From Acidocella sp. (lineage in GTDB: Bacteria > Pseudomonadota > Alphaproteobacteria > Acetobacterales > Acetobacteraceae), in contig JAQNCU010000077.1 in assembly GCA_029077775.1 (NCBI GenBank), positions 1 through 10,344 on the forward strand: a stretch of 10,344 nt of DNA. The letters run 5' to 3'. The notes under the pieces were generated by a model. The model saw only the letters and a list, made by a program, of their open reading frames with translations, had not been told where the DNA came from and ran no database searches. Shown here piece by piece: positions 1-6,100 of the stretch. The position numbers and the translations under genes were made by a program. The first letter of the stretch is position 1, and every line of letters starts with the position of its first letter.

Positions 1-43
1 GCCCCTCATCGTTGACTTCTGTGAAACTTACGGCACAGTACGA

Positions 44-61
44 AGTCTGACCATAGTCTGA
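44..61. repeat. Tandem direct repeat AGTCTGA, 11 bp apart
   Basis: AGTCTGA occurs at 44-50 and again at 55-61, one helical turn apart, just left of the putative nic region. Direct repeats spaced by one turn next to an oriT often bind a relaxosome accessory protein or a repressor, but no such gene is visible here. Chance occurrence is possible. To its left, TTGACT (12-17) and ACAGTA (35-40), separated by 17 bp, form a weak rightward promoter candidate for the mobilization gene. Confidence 0.3.
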
Positions 62-70
62 TTGACCAGA

Positions 71-97
71 ATGGCGCACTTATGCATTGTACCAATG
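71..97 (-). other. oriT: Putative oriT nic region, MobQ/IncQ type
   Basis: Read on the minus strand, positions 84-71 give CATAAGTGCGCCAT. This closely resembles the nic core of IncQ/MobQ plasmids (TAA[A/G]TGCGCC followed by pyrimidine-rich sequence). Immediately 5' of the core on that strand is a small perfect inverted repeat, CATTG (85-89) and CAATG (93-97) around a 3-nt loop. An inverted repeat at this place is the usual IncQ arrangement and forms the hairpin bound by the relaxase. By analogy with RSF1010, cleavage would fall near 74/75 on the minus strand, so the leading strand would run leftward and mobA would enter the recipient last. The site lies about 125 bp upstream of a MobA-type relaxase gene. 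The exact nick position is inferred. Confidence 0.65.
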
Positions 98-104
98 TTG
101 TGCG

Positions 105-156
105 TCAGGGGCTTCGCCCCTGAACCCCTTCGGGGGGACAGCCCGGCGGGCTGTCC
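105..156. repeat. Three consecutive GC-rich hairpins upstream of mobA
   Basis: Three perfect inverted repeats lie side by side. They are TCAGGGGC/GCCCCTGA (105-112 and 116-123, loop TTC), CCCC/GGGG (125-128 and 132-135, loop TTC), and GGACAGCCC/GGGCTGTCC (136-144 and 148-156, loop GGC). No T-tract follows, so a simple intrinsic terminator is unlikely in either direction. They sit between the putative nic site and the mobA ribosome binding site. They could be part of a larger oriT, protein-binding sites, or structure in the mobA leader RNA that limits relaxase expression. The structures are visible in the sequence; the role is not. Confidence 0.6.
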
Positions 157-209
157 GTCCGAGCCAAGGGGGTAGCCCTTAGCGATCAGCAGAGAGGGAA
201 AAGAAAACC

Positions 210-1844
210 GTGGCCGACTATCGCCTGTCCGTTCAATTCATTTCCCGGAGCGACCGTCGTAGCGCGGTTGCGGCGGCGGCTTACCGCGCCGGAGATTGCC
301 TTGAGGATGAGCGCGGCAAAATGGTCCATGATTATACTCGCAAGGGTGGCGTGGTTCATTCTGAAATCATGGCCCCAGAGAGTGCGCCGGGCTGGGTTCA
401 TGACCGTGAAAGCCTGTGGAATGCGGTTGAAGCAACGGAGAAGCGCAAGGACGCGCAGGTGGCGAAAGAGGTTCAATTATCCCTCCCGGCCGAGCTGAAT
501 CCAGAGCAGCGTTTGGCGTTGGCGCGCGCGTTTGTGGCGGAGAATTTCGTGGCCAAGGGTATGGTGGCGGACGTGGCCATCCATGCGCCGCCGCGAGAAG
601 GCGACGCGCGCAATCATCATGCCCATGTGTTGCTGACGACGCGCCAAATTGGCCCGGATGGCTTCCTCGCCATCAAGAATCGGGAATGGAATAGCAAGGA
701 ACAGCTGCACGAATGGCGGGAGAATTGGGCCAAACTTCAGAACCGCCATCTTGTTCTATCCCTTGGAGAAGAGAAGGCGCGGGAGGTTCAAGTCAGCCAC
801 CAGAGCTATGCCGAGCGCGGTATTGCCAAAGCGCCAGGCCGTCATATTGGCCCGGAAGCGACCGCCATGGAGCGGAAAGGCGAGCGGACCAGGCGCGGCC
901 AGGCGGCACGTCAATCCCAACAAATTCAGGCAGCGGGGCGGGAGCTAAAGGAGCAACTTGCCGCGCGGACGGTATCGCCTGGCACGAAAAATCTTGCCGC
1001 GCTTGCCGGTGAGCTTGAGGGGATTGCGAACCGCATGAAGGGGGAAAAGGCCCAGGCCGAGCAGCGGTTGCAGGCTATTCAAGAGAAGATGAAAGCCGCG
1101 CGGCGCATTACAAGGGCAGCGATCAGGAAGGAGAGTATTGCGCCGCTGGAGAGAGCAGAATTTGAAGCTAAAAAGGAGCTTGAGCGGCGGGAGACAGAGG
1201 CCAAATCTGGCCGCGATCTTGATGCCAAAACCATCCTGCGCTGGGTGACAAACCCGGCCGAGATGCTGTGGGAAACGGCCCGCGAGCAGATGGCGCGCGA
1301 TGGCGCCGCCAACGCGGCGGGGGCTAAGTTGAAGAACATTCAGGCGCAAAAAAGAGAGGCGTTGGCGTGGTTGAAGACACCGCAAGGGGGAGAGTTTATC
1401 AAGGCGCGTGTGGCTGAAATCAAAGCCACTGCCCCGGAAATGTTCGAGGCAGCCGAGCGCGTAAGGAAGGCTGAAAAGACCCGGAGTGCCTATCAGAATG
1501 CCACGAAAACCCCCAAAGGTAAGGAAATTATCGCGGCCCAGGTCAAGAAAATGCAGGGCGATTTGGGGGCGTTGCGGACGGAAGAACGCAAGGCCAGGCG
1601 CAATATCAGGCAGCTTGACCGGAACATAAAAACAGCCAGCCGGACGGCGAAAGTGGCGCGGGATATGTTCGAGAACGACCTTCCCAGTTCTGTCCGCTTG
1701 CCCAGCCGAACCCTTGGCGATACCCGTTATGTTAAGGCCGCGTTCGACGAAATGCAGCGCAATCTGAGGGCACTGGCCCCTGAACAACAGAAGGCTCTTA
1801 CCCTCAATCTGCGCCGCGTCATAAGCCTTGGGCTGGGGGGATAG
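210..1844 (+). CDS. mobA: MobA/MobL-family conjugative relaxase (MobQ)
   Basis: This relaxase would nick the plasmid at oriT on one strand and carry that strand into the recipient using a helper type IV secretion system. The relaxase domain fills residues 1 to about 230. Tyr25, in the AAAAYRAG motif, matches the position of the catalytic tyrosine of RSF1010 MobA. A metal-binding histidine cluster is visible as H125 and NHHAHV (H137, H139), and a family block SYAERGI is at about 199-205. The remainder, to residue 544, is rich in Lys, Glu, Arg and Ala and probably forms long coiled coils; no primase domain is seen. The start is GTG at 210, preceded by AGAGGG around 193-198. The next in-frame ATG (residue 38) would remove the catalytic tyrosine. 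A MobC-like accessory gene is not visible. The family is certain; the exact subgroup is less so. Confidence 0.95.
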   Translation: MADYRLSVQFISRSDRRSAVAAAAYRAGDCLEDERGKMVHDYTRKGGVVHSEIMAPESAPGWVHDRESLWNAVEATEKRKDAQVAKEVQLSLPAELNPEQRLALARAFVAENFVAKGMVADVAIHAPPREGDARNHHAHVLLTTRQIGPDGFLAIKNREWNSKEQLHEWRENWAKLQNRHLVLSLGEEKAREVQVSHQSYAERGIAKAPGRHIGPEATAMERKGERTRRGQAARQSQQIQAAGRELKEQLAARTVSPGTKNLAALAGELEGIANRMKGEKAQAEQRLQAIQEKMKAARRITRAAIRKESIAPLERAEFEAKKELERRETEAKSGRDLDAKTILRWVTNPAEMLWETAREQMARDGAANAAGAKLKNIQAQKREALAWLKTPQGGEFIKARVAEIKATAPEMFEAAERVRKAEKTRSAYQNATKTPKGKEIIAAQVKKMQGDLGALRTEERKARRNIRQLDRNIKTASRTAKVARDMFENDLPSSVRLPSRTLGDTRYVKAAFDEMQRNLRALAPEQQKALTLNLRRVISLGLGG

Positions 1845-1952
1845 GCCCTCTTCGCGCCGGATGAAATCATTGACGCGCCGAGGCAATATCGGGCATTAAA
1901 TTTTCAGCCGAACTTACACAGACTGCCCACCCTATTCTTATTCCGCCACTCC

Positions 1953-1980
1953 CCCGCCAGCCGATGGTTGCGCGGGTTTT
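1953..1980 (+). terminator. Weak terminator-like hairpin after mobA
   Basis: CCCGC (1953-1957) can pair with GCGGG (1972-1976), followed directly by TTTT (1977-1980) and then another T-rich stretch near 1990-1995. The loop is long (14 nt) and the stem short, so this is only a possible rho-independent terminator between mobA and the next gene. Confidence 0.3.
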
Positions 1981-2012
1981 CGTGTTGCGTTTTTTCCGTG
2001 AGGAGCTGAGCC

Positions 2013-2849
2013 ATGCGTGACGATATGGCCAAAATCATCGTTGAACGCCCGCGCCGTGGGGATCATTCCGAGCGTAAGGGCCGGGTGCGGGTGCTGGAAG
2101 ATTTGCCCCAGCGCGAGGGGATGCGGCGGCCGCATTTGCTGCGGGGCTGGGGCAAGGAGCTGAACGAGAATTTGCAGCCTCTGCGCCGCTATCTGGAGCG
2201 CCAGGTTGGCCGCCCCTGGGACAAGGTTTATGCCGAAATCGCCAAAAACCTCCGGGTGGACAACACGGTGCAGCAGCATGTCCGGGACCACCTGCATAAC
2301 TTTGTGGCGGTAACGCCGCGCCGGGTTTTTGGAGGTTGGTGGAGCCGTCGCGGCATGGGGCTCTGGTATCAGCCGCTCTATGTCGATCCGGTGACCGGCC
2401 TGCTGTGCCGCACCGACCGGCTGCCCGAGAAAAAAGCCCGCCGCCGGACGAAATTGCACCGGCCGCCGGAAACCCCGACGAGGATCGGACTATCGCCAGA
2501 TCGGGAACTGCGCCTGATCGATGGGCTTTGGTACGAGGTGCGTCTGGCCCCGATGCCGGAGCCGGTATTTCTGGCAGGCGTGGAGATGCAGACGCGGCCG
2601 TTGCGCCCCTATGACCGGAAGAGCCCGATGGTGACGCTGGAGGTGGTGGTGCGCCGCCTAGCCACGCCGGCAGTGTGGGACGTGGTGGCGGGGGCACTGA
2701 TTGAAGTTGGCCCCGCCATCGATGACCCCACAAGCTGGCGGACATACCGGCAGGCGCACCCGGACCGCCGCTATGCGGTGACCAAGCGTATGTTGAACCA
2801 TCTGGAATTGCGGCGGCATGGGGTGCGGAATCCCGCGCCCAAGGATTAG
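2013..2849 (+). CDS. Conserved protein of unknown function (278 aa)
   Basis: I do not recognise a named domain. Residues about 45-95 contain a block (GWGKELNENLQPLRRYLERQ, then VGRPWDKVYAEI, then QQHVRDHL) that I recall from hypothetical proteins in distant bacterial phyla, usually followed by a Tyr-Val-Asp-Pro-x-Thr-Gly-Leu-Leu segment. Here that segment is YVDPVTGLL at about 128-136. The C-terminal end carries KRMLNHLELRRHGVRN, also typical of the family as I remember it. The protein is very basic (many Arg), has no signal peptide or membrane segment, and is probably cytoplasmic and possibly nucleic-acid binding. The ATG at 2013 has GAGGAG at 2000-2005, 7 nt away; ATG at 2025 is an alternative start with no good site. 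It is separated from mobA by 168 bp, so it may be transcribed independently. Confidence 0.8.
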   Translation: MRDDMAKIIVERPRRGDHSERKGRVRVLEDLPQREGMRRPHLLRGWGKELNENLQPLRRYLERQVGRPWDKVYAEIAKNLRVDNTVQQHVRDHLHNFVAVTPRRVFGGWWSRRGMGLWYQPLYVDPVTGLLCRTDRLPEKKARRRTKLHRPPETPTRIGLSPDRELRLIDGLWYEVRLAPMPEPVFLAGVEMQTRPLRPYDRKSPMVTLEVVVRRLATPAVWDVVAGALIEVGPAIDDPTSWRTYRQAHPDRRYAVTKRMLNHLELRRHGVRNPAPKD

Positions 2850-3131
2850 TCCCAGATATCTGCCGCTTTCTCTTCCAGGCCCGGCGGCACATCATTGCGA
2901 TATCGCAGCATGCGCTAGCATTCCTTGGTCTGTCGAAGAAACATAACCCGATACCACATCAAACCCAGGGGATTAGAGCTTAGGAATGAGCATACCAATG
3001 TGATAGCGAATAAGACGGCGAATGAGCTAGCCATTGAAATAGCGATTGAGGTGAGCCGCAACGATATCAGGGATTTTCTTTGGCCGTGCGGTAAAAAATC
3101 TGGGCGCACGGGCGCAAAGGTGATCTGATTT
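2850..3131. other. Intergenic region with palindromes, no convincing gene
   Basis: No open frame here has a good start and ribosome binding site. Two perfect palindromes share a GATATC core: CAGATATCTG at 2853-2862 and TGCGATATCGCA at 2896-2907, with centres 44 bp apart. At 3006-3053 there is a loose 12-bp periodicity (GCGAATAAGACG, GCGAATGAGCTA, GCCATTGAAATA, GCGATTGAGGTG). Short frames can be read on both strands, including 2999-3128 on the plus strand from a GTG, but nothing supports them. The region may hold transcription stop or control sites for the flanking genes. Confidence 0.5.
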
Positions 3132-3165
3132 CTTGATGTGTCATGACAAATCATGATATATCAAG
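3132..3165. promoter_or_regulatory. Inverted-repeat operator and promoter of the Doc module
   Basis: CTTGATGTGTCATGA (3132-3146) and TCATGATATATCAAG (3151-3165) form an inverted repeat matching at 13 of 15 positions around a 4-nt spacer. TTGATG (3133-3138) and GATATA (3155-3160), 16 bp apart, make a plausible sigma-70 type promoter lying within the repeat. A symmetrical operator covering the promoter, just upstream of a ribbon-helix-helix antitoxin, is the usual layout for autorepression by an antitoxin or toxin-antitoxin complex. The dyad is seen directly; the binding protein is inferred. Confidence 0.7.
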
Positions 3166-3184
3166 GTGAAATCGGAGGTATGTC

Positions 3185-3415
3185 ATGGCAACCCAAACCC
3201 GTGAGAAATTCGCAACCCAAGTGAATTCTGAGATTCTATCTGCGGTGCGGAATCTCGCCCAAAGTGAGGGGCGGCAGTTGCAGGCGCTGGTGGATGAGGC
3301 GCTGGCCGACCTGATTGAGAAGCGTAAGCAGGGCAGGCCCCGCGCCAACGTGATGGCCGCCTACCAGGCAAGCCATGAGAAGTTCGGGCCGCTCTATAAA
3401 AAGCTGGCTGAATGA
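3185..3415 (+). CDS. Antitoxin of Doc module, ribbon-helix-helix type
   Basis: This 76-residue protein would neutralise the Fic toxin encoded directly after it and repress their shared promoter. Residues about 6-50 fit a ribbon-helix-helix fold: a short strand (EKFATQVNS) followed by two helices (EILSAVRNLAQSEGR and LQALVDEALADLIEKRK). The tail, VMAAYQASHEKFGPLYKKLAE, looks like a separate helix that could wrap the toxin, much as the Phd C-terminus does for Doc. The start at 3185 has GGAGG at 3174-3178. Its TGA overlaps the toxin ATG by 4 nt (ATGA at 3412-3415), so translation is probably coupled. The best-known Doc partner, Phd, has a different DNA-binding fold, so this is a hybrid-looking pair. 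Assignment as an antitoxin rests on position, size and fold. Confidence 0.85.
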   Translation: MATQTREKFATQVNSEILSAVRNLAQSEGRQLQALVDEALADLIEKRKQGRPRANVMAAYQASHEKFGPLYKKLAE

Positions 3416-3792
3416 CGGATTACCTGACCGTCATCGAGGTTTTGGCCATCCACGAAGACCAGATCGAGCGCTATGGCGGCGCCCATGGCGTTCGTGATCC
3501 CGGTTTGCTGGAGGCGGCCCTGTATCGCCCGCAGACGGGGTACTATGCCGATCTGATCGAGGAAGCCGCCGCGTTGTGGGAGAGCCTGGCGCAGAATCAC
3601 CCGTTCATCGACGGCAATAAGCGCACGGCCTTTGCCGTCACCTATACCTTCCTGGTCATCAATGGTGCTGTGTTGCAGGCCAATCCTGATGAGACATACG
3701 ATTTTATCGCCGGTTTGTATGAAGCGGGCGGCTTTAGCTTTGAGCCCCTGGAAGCATGGTTGCGGCGGATGGTGATGCTGTCAGGGGCATGA
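3412..3792 (+). CDS. doc: Doc-like toxin with Fic fold (type II toxin-antitoxin)
   Basis: Doc of phage P1 is a Fic-fold kinase that phosphorylates EF-Tu and stops translation; this 126-residue protein belongs to that family. The signature HPFIDGNKRTAF is at residues 63-74, with catalytic His63, Phe65, Asp67, Asn69, Lys70 and Arg71. Lys70, where AMP-transferring Fic enzymes usually have Gly, is the Doc-type pattern. The early segment HGVRDPGLLEAAL (about 25-37) is also typical of Doc proteins. Size matches P1 Doc (126 residues). There is no separate ribosome binding site: the start overlaps the antitoxin stop, which favours antitoxin production first. EF-Tu as target and phosphorylation as activity are inferred from the family. 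Confidence 0.92.
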   Translation: MTDYLTVIEVLAIHEDQIERYGGAHGVRDPGLLEAALYRPQTGYYADLIEEAAALWESLAQNHPFIDGNKRTAFAVTYTFLVINGAVLQANPDETYDFIAGLYEAGGFSFEPLEAWLRRMVMLSGA

Positions 3793-3822
3793 TGGCTCTC
3801 CGGGAGTGGAAACTCCCGCCAT
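3792..3822. repeat. Hairpin between the two toxin-antitoxin modules
   Basis: CGGGAGT (3801-3807) and ACTCCCG (3812-3818) form a perfect 7-bp stem with loop GGAA. ATGG (3792-3795) and CCAT (3819-3822) can extend it across a 5-nt bulge. It begins at the doc stop codon. No T-run follows, so it could be a weak terminator, an mRNA end-stabilising structure or an operator. Confidence 0.45.
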
Positions 3823-3830
3823 GTTGTGCA

Positions 3831-3856
3831 ATCAATGCTGAGACTTTCATCAATGC
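3831..3856. repeat. Direct repeat ATCAATGC upstream of fitA
   Basis: ATCAATGC occurs at 3831-3838 and 3849-3856, an 18-bp period, in the 90-bp gap between doc and fitA. FitA-type antitoxins bind repeated sequence near their own promoter, so these may be operator elements. I find no convincing -35/-10 pair here, and chance cannot be excluded. Confidence 0.3.
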
Positions 3857-3882
3857 CTAAAAAGCGCGGAGGACCATGACCC

Positions 3883-4128
3883 ATGGCGAGCATCACCATT
3901 CGTAATTTCGATGACGGGCTGAAATCGCGCCTGCGCATTCAGGCGGCAATCCATGGCCGGTCCATGGAGGATGAGGCGCGGGATATTCTGCGCTCTGTTC
4001 TCAGCCGCACCCCACAGCCTGCGCCCAATCTGGCGGAGACCATTCACGGGCGGTTCGCGGCCGTGGGCGGCGTTGATTTGCCCGTGGTCCCGCGTGAGGC
4101 GCTGCGCGAGCCGCCAGCCTTCGACTGA
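3883..4128 (+). CDS. fitA: FitA-like antitoxin (ribbon-helix-helix)
   Basis: An 81-residue antitoxin for the PIN-domain toxin encoded next. The N-terminal 40 residues (SITIRNFDDGLKSRLRIQAA, then HGRSMEDEARDILRSVL) are a classic FitA-type ribbon-helix-helix DNA-binding domain. The proline-rich tail would bind and block FitB. Translation starts at ATG 3883, with GGAGGA at 3868-3873 about 9 nt upstream. The ATG at 3876 is in another frame. The stop TGA and the fitB start share one base (TGATG at 4126-4130), typical of coupled translation in such pairs. Repression of its own operon by the FitAB complex is expected from the family. Confidence 0.9.
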   Translation: MASITIRNFDDGLKSRLRIQAAIHGRSMEDEARDILRSVLSRTPQPAPNLAETIHGRFAAVGGVDLPVVPREALREPPAFD

Positions 4129-4547
4129 TGATCCTGCTCGATACCAATATCGTCTCCGAGTTGATGCGCCCCGCCCCCAGCCCGGCCGTCATGTCCTGGC
4201 TGGGGGCGCAGCCAGCTTCCAGCCTGTTTATTTCAGCGGTCACGGAGGCCGAGCTGCGCTATGGCGTCATGCTGCTGCCCGAGGGGCGGCGGCGGGCTGA
4301 TTTGATGGCAGCCTTGGAGGCGATGTTGGCGGAGGATTTTGCGGCGCGTATCCTGCCGTTCGACAGTGCGGCGGCGGCGGCTTTCGCGGTCATCGCCGCA
4401 TCTCGCCGGCAGGCGGGCAAGCCCATTTCTCAATTTGATGCGCAGATTGCCGCCATTGCCAAATCACGCGGGGCGGCGCTGGCCACGCGCAACGTGGCGG
4501 ATTTCGCGGAATGCGGGGTTGAGATCATCAACCCTTGGATAGCGTAG
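4128..4547 (+). CDS. fitB: FitB-like PIN-domain ribonuclease toxin
   Basis: A VapC/FitB family toxin of 139 residues, expected to be a magnesium-dependent ribonuclease that inhibits growth when free of its antitoxin. The PIN active-site acids are all present: Asp5 (MILLDTNIVSEL), Glu42 (TEAELRYG), Asp104 (ISQFDAQIAAIA) and Asp125 (ATRNVADF). The TNIVSEL start and TRNVADF near the end are typical FitB blocks. It has no ribosome binding site of its own and begins within the fitA stop. The following mod gene starts only 14 bp after its stop, so read-through transcription into the restriction-modification genes is likely. Its RNA target cannot be told from sequence. Confidence 0.93.
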   Translation: MILLDTNIVSELMRPAPSPAVMSWLGAQPASSLFISAVTEAELRYGVMLLPEGRRRADLMAALEAMLAEDFAARILPFDSAAAAAFAVIAASRRQAGKPISQFDAQIAAIAKSRGAALATRNVADFAECGVEIINPWIA

Positions 4548-4561
4548 AGAAGACAAACTGA

Positions 4562-6097
4562 ATGCCGATTTTGAGCTGGCTGACCAGAGACGAAGATATC
4601 CGCGCCGCCGGGCGCGTGCCTTATCGCCTGCTGGAGGAGGCGGCCGATTTATCGGCCGGTGATCCGGCTTCGGGCAATATGTTGATCCAGGGCGATAATC
4701 TCGACGCGCTGAAGGCGCTGCTGCCGTTTTATGCGGGGCAGGTGAAATGCATCTATATTGACCCGCCCTACAATACTGGGTCGGCCTTCGAGCATTACGA
4801 TGACAACCTTGAGCATTCGCAATGGTTGGCTTTGATGTGGCCAAGGCTTGAGCTTCTGCGTGATTTTTTGGCGGAAGACGGTTCGGTTTGGGTAAATATG
4901 GACGACGATGAAGCCCATTACCTGAAGGTTTTAATGGATGAAGTGTTCGGTCGTGGAAAGTTTATCGTGAATGCGCTTTGGCAGAAACGAACATCGCCTG
5001 ACGGCCGCATCCATATGGGGGATGCGCACGATCATATTTTTGTTTATGGATCGCAGCTTGCGCGAAATAGATTCAGCGATCTTCCGCTCAGTGAGGAGCA
5101 GAAAAAAACATATAAAAACCCTGATAATGATCCGCGCGGACCATGGGTTTCGACGGATTTTACAGCCCAAGGATATCGACCCAACCAGATGTATACGATC
5201 AATACGCCTGGTGGGGTAAGCTATTCTCCCCCAGAGGGGCGTTGTTGGGGGAATATCGAAGCAAATTTTATGCGCTTGAATGAAGAAGGGCGCATGTGGT
5301 TTGGCGTTGATGGAACGGCGAGGCCACGCGTTAAAAATTATCTGTCTGAAGCTGAAGGTGTAAAATCGTGGAGTTGGTGGACCAACAAAGAAGTTGGGCA
5401 CAATCAAGAAGCGAAAAAAGAAATTCACGCCCTTTTCGGCGCTGTAAATGCTTTTGATACTCCTAAGCCAGAACGTTTGATCCAGCGTATTCTGCAAATT
5501 TCAACAAACCCCGGCGACCTCGTGCTCGATTCCTTCCTTGGTTCGGGCACGACTGCCGCCGTCGCCCACAAGATGGGCCGTCGCTATATCGGCATCGAGA
5601 TGGGCGAGCATGCCGAAACCCATTGCGCGCCGCGTTTGAAAAAAGTGATCGAGGGCGAACAAGGCGGCATTTCCGAAAGCGCCGGCTGGAAAGGCGGCGG
5701 CGGATTCCGCTTCTACCGGCTTGGCCCGCCAGTGTTCGATGAGGATGGCCATATCCGTGCCGATATCCGCTTCCCGGTGCTGGCGGCGCATATCTGGTTC
5801 AGCGAAACAGGCACACCCTGGCGCAAGACGCGCGCCACGCCGTTTCTCGGTATCCGCGACGGGCGGTCCTTCGCCCTGCTCTATAATGGTATTCTCGGTG
5901 ACAAGCGCCCGGATGGCGGCAATGTGCTGACCCGGGCCACGCTGGCGCTGATCCGCGCCGCCATCGCCAAGGTTGATCCGGATTTTGCTGGCCCCGTCAC
6001 CATCTATGGCGAACAATCGCGCCTGACCGCGCCGACGCTGGAGCGCGAAGCGGTGACGTTCAAACAGACGCCTTACGATATCAAGGCAAGGCGCTAA
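4562..6097 (+). CDS. mod: Type III restriction-modification Mod subunit (adenine-N6 methyltransferase)
   Basis: Mod recognises a short asymmetric DNA sequence and methylates an adenine on one strand; it also guides Res. Motif order is that of beta-class methyltransferases: catalytic DPPYNTG at residues 67-73, then the target-recognition region, then the S-adenosylmethionine-binding DSFLGSGT at 323-330, followed by RRYIGIEM. Upstream, GDNLDAL at 44-50 is a usual family block. The C-terminal 130 residues (from about FRFYRLGPP) form the extension seen in type III Mod proteins. At 511 residues it is shorter than EcoP15I Mod (about 640). Bases about 4860-5510 (residues ~100-316) are visibly poorer in GC than both ends. 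ATG 4562 follows GAGA at 4548-4551; res begins 3 bp after the stop. Confidence 0.95.
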   Translation: MPILSWLTRDEDIRAAGRVPYRLLEEAADLSAGDPASGNMLIQGDNLDALKALLPFYAGQVKCIYIDPPYNTGSAFEHYDDNLEHSQWLALMWPRLELLRDFLAEDGSVWVNMDDDEAHYLKVLMDEVFGRGKFIVNALWQKRTSPDGRIHMGDAHDHIFVYGSQLARNRFSDLPLSEEQKKTYKNPDNDPRGPWVSTDFTAQGYRPNQMYTINTPGGVSYSPPEGRCWGNIEANFMRLNEEGRMWFGVDGTARPRVKNYLSEAEGVKSWSWWTNKEVGHNQEAKKEIHALFGAVNAFDTPKPERLIQRILQISTNPGDLVLDSFLGSGTTAAVAHKMGRRYIGIEMGEHAETHCAPRLKKVIEGEQGGISESAGWKGGGGFRFYRLGPPVFDEDGHIRADIRFPVLAAHIWFSETGTPWRKTRATPFLGIRDGRSFALLYNGILGDKRPDGGNVLTRATLALIRAAIAKVDPDFAGPVTIYGEQSRLTAPTLEREAVTFKQTPYDIKARR

Positions 6098-6100
6098 GGC

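Noticed and set aside
105..156. CRISPR-like or terminator interpretation of the hairpin run
   Set aside because: The stems differ from one another, there are no repeated units with spacers, and no T-tract follows.
945..1886. 313-codon minus-strand frame antisense to mobA
   Set aside because: Shadow of the relaxase gene in GC-rich DNA, with no ribosome binding site or recognisable domain.
2035..2895. 286-codon minus-strand frame antisense to the gene at 2013-2849
   Set aside because: Rich in Pro, Ala and Gly as expected of antisense translation of GC-rich coding DNA; the plus-strand protein has conserved blocks and a good ribosome binding site.
2925..3128. Plus-strand 67-codon frame starting at TTG in the intergenic region
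   Set aside because: No ATG start, no ribosome binding site and no recognisable domain; the periodic residues follow from the 12-bp repeat.
2915..3154. Minus-strand 79-codon frame with a hydrophobic stretch in the intergenic region
   Set aside because: Its start lies inside the dyad operator upstream of the antitoxin, no ribosome binding site is seen and no family resemblance is apparent; too weak to call a membrane protein.
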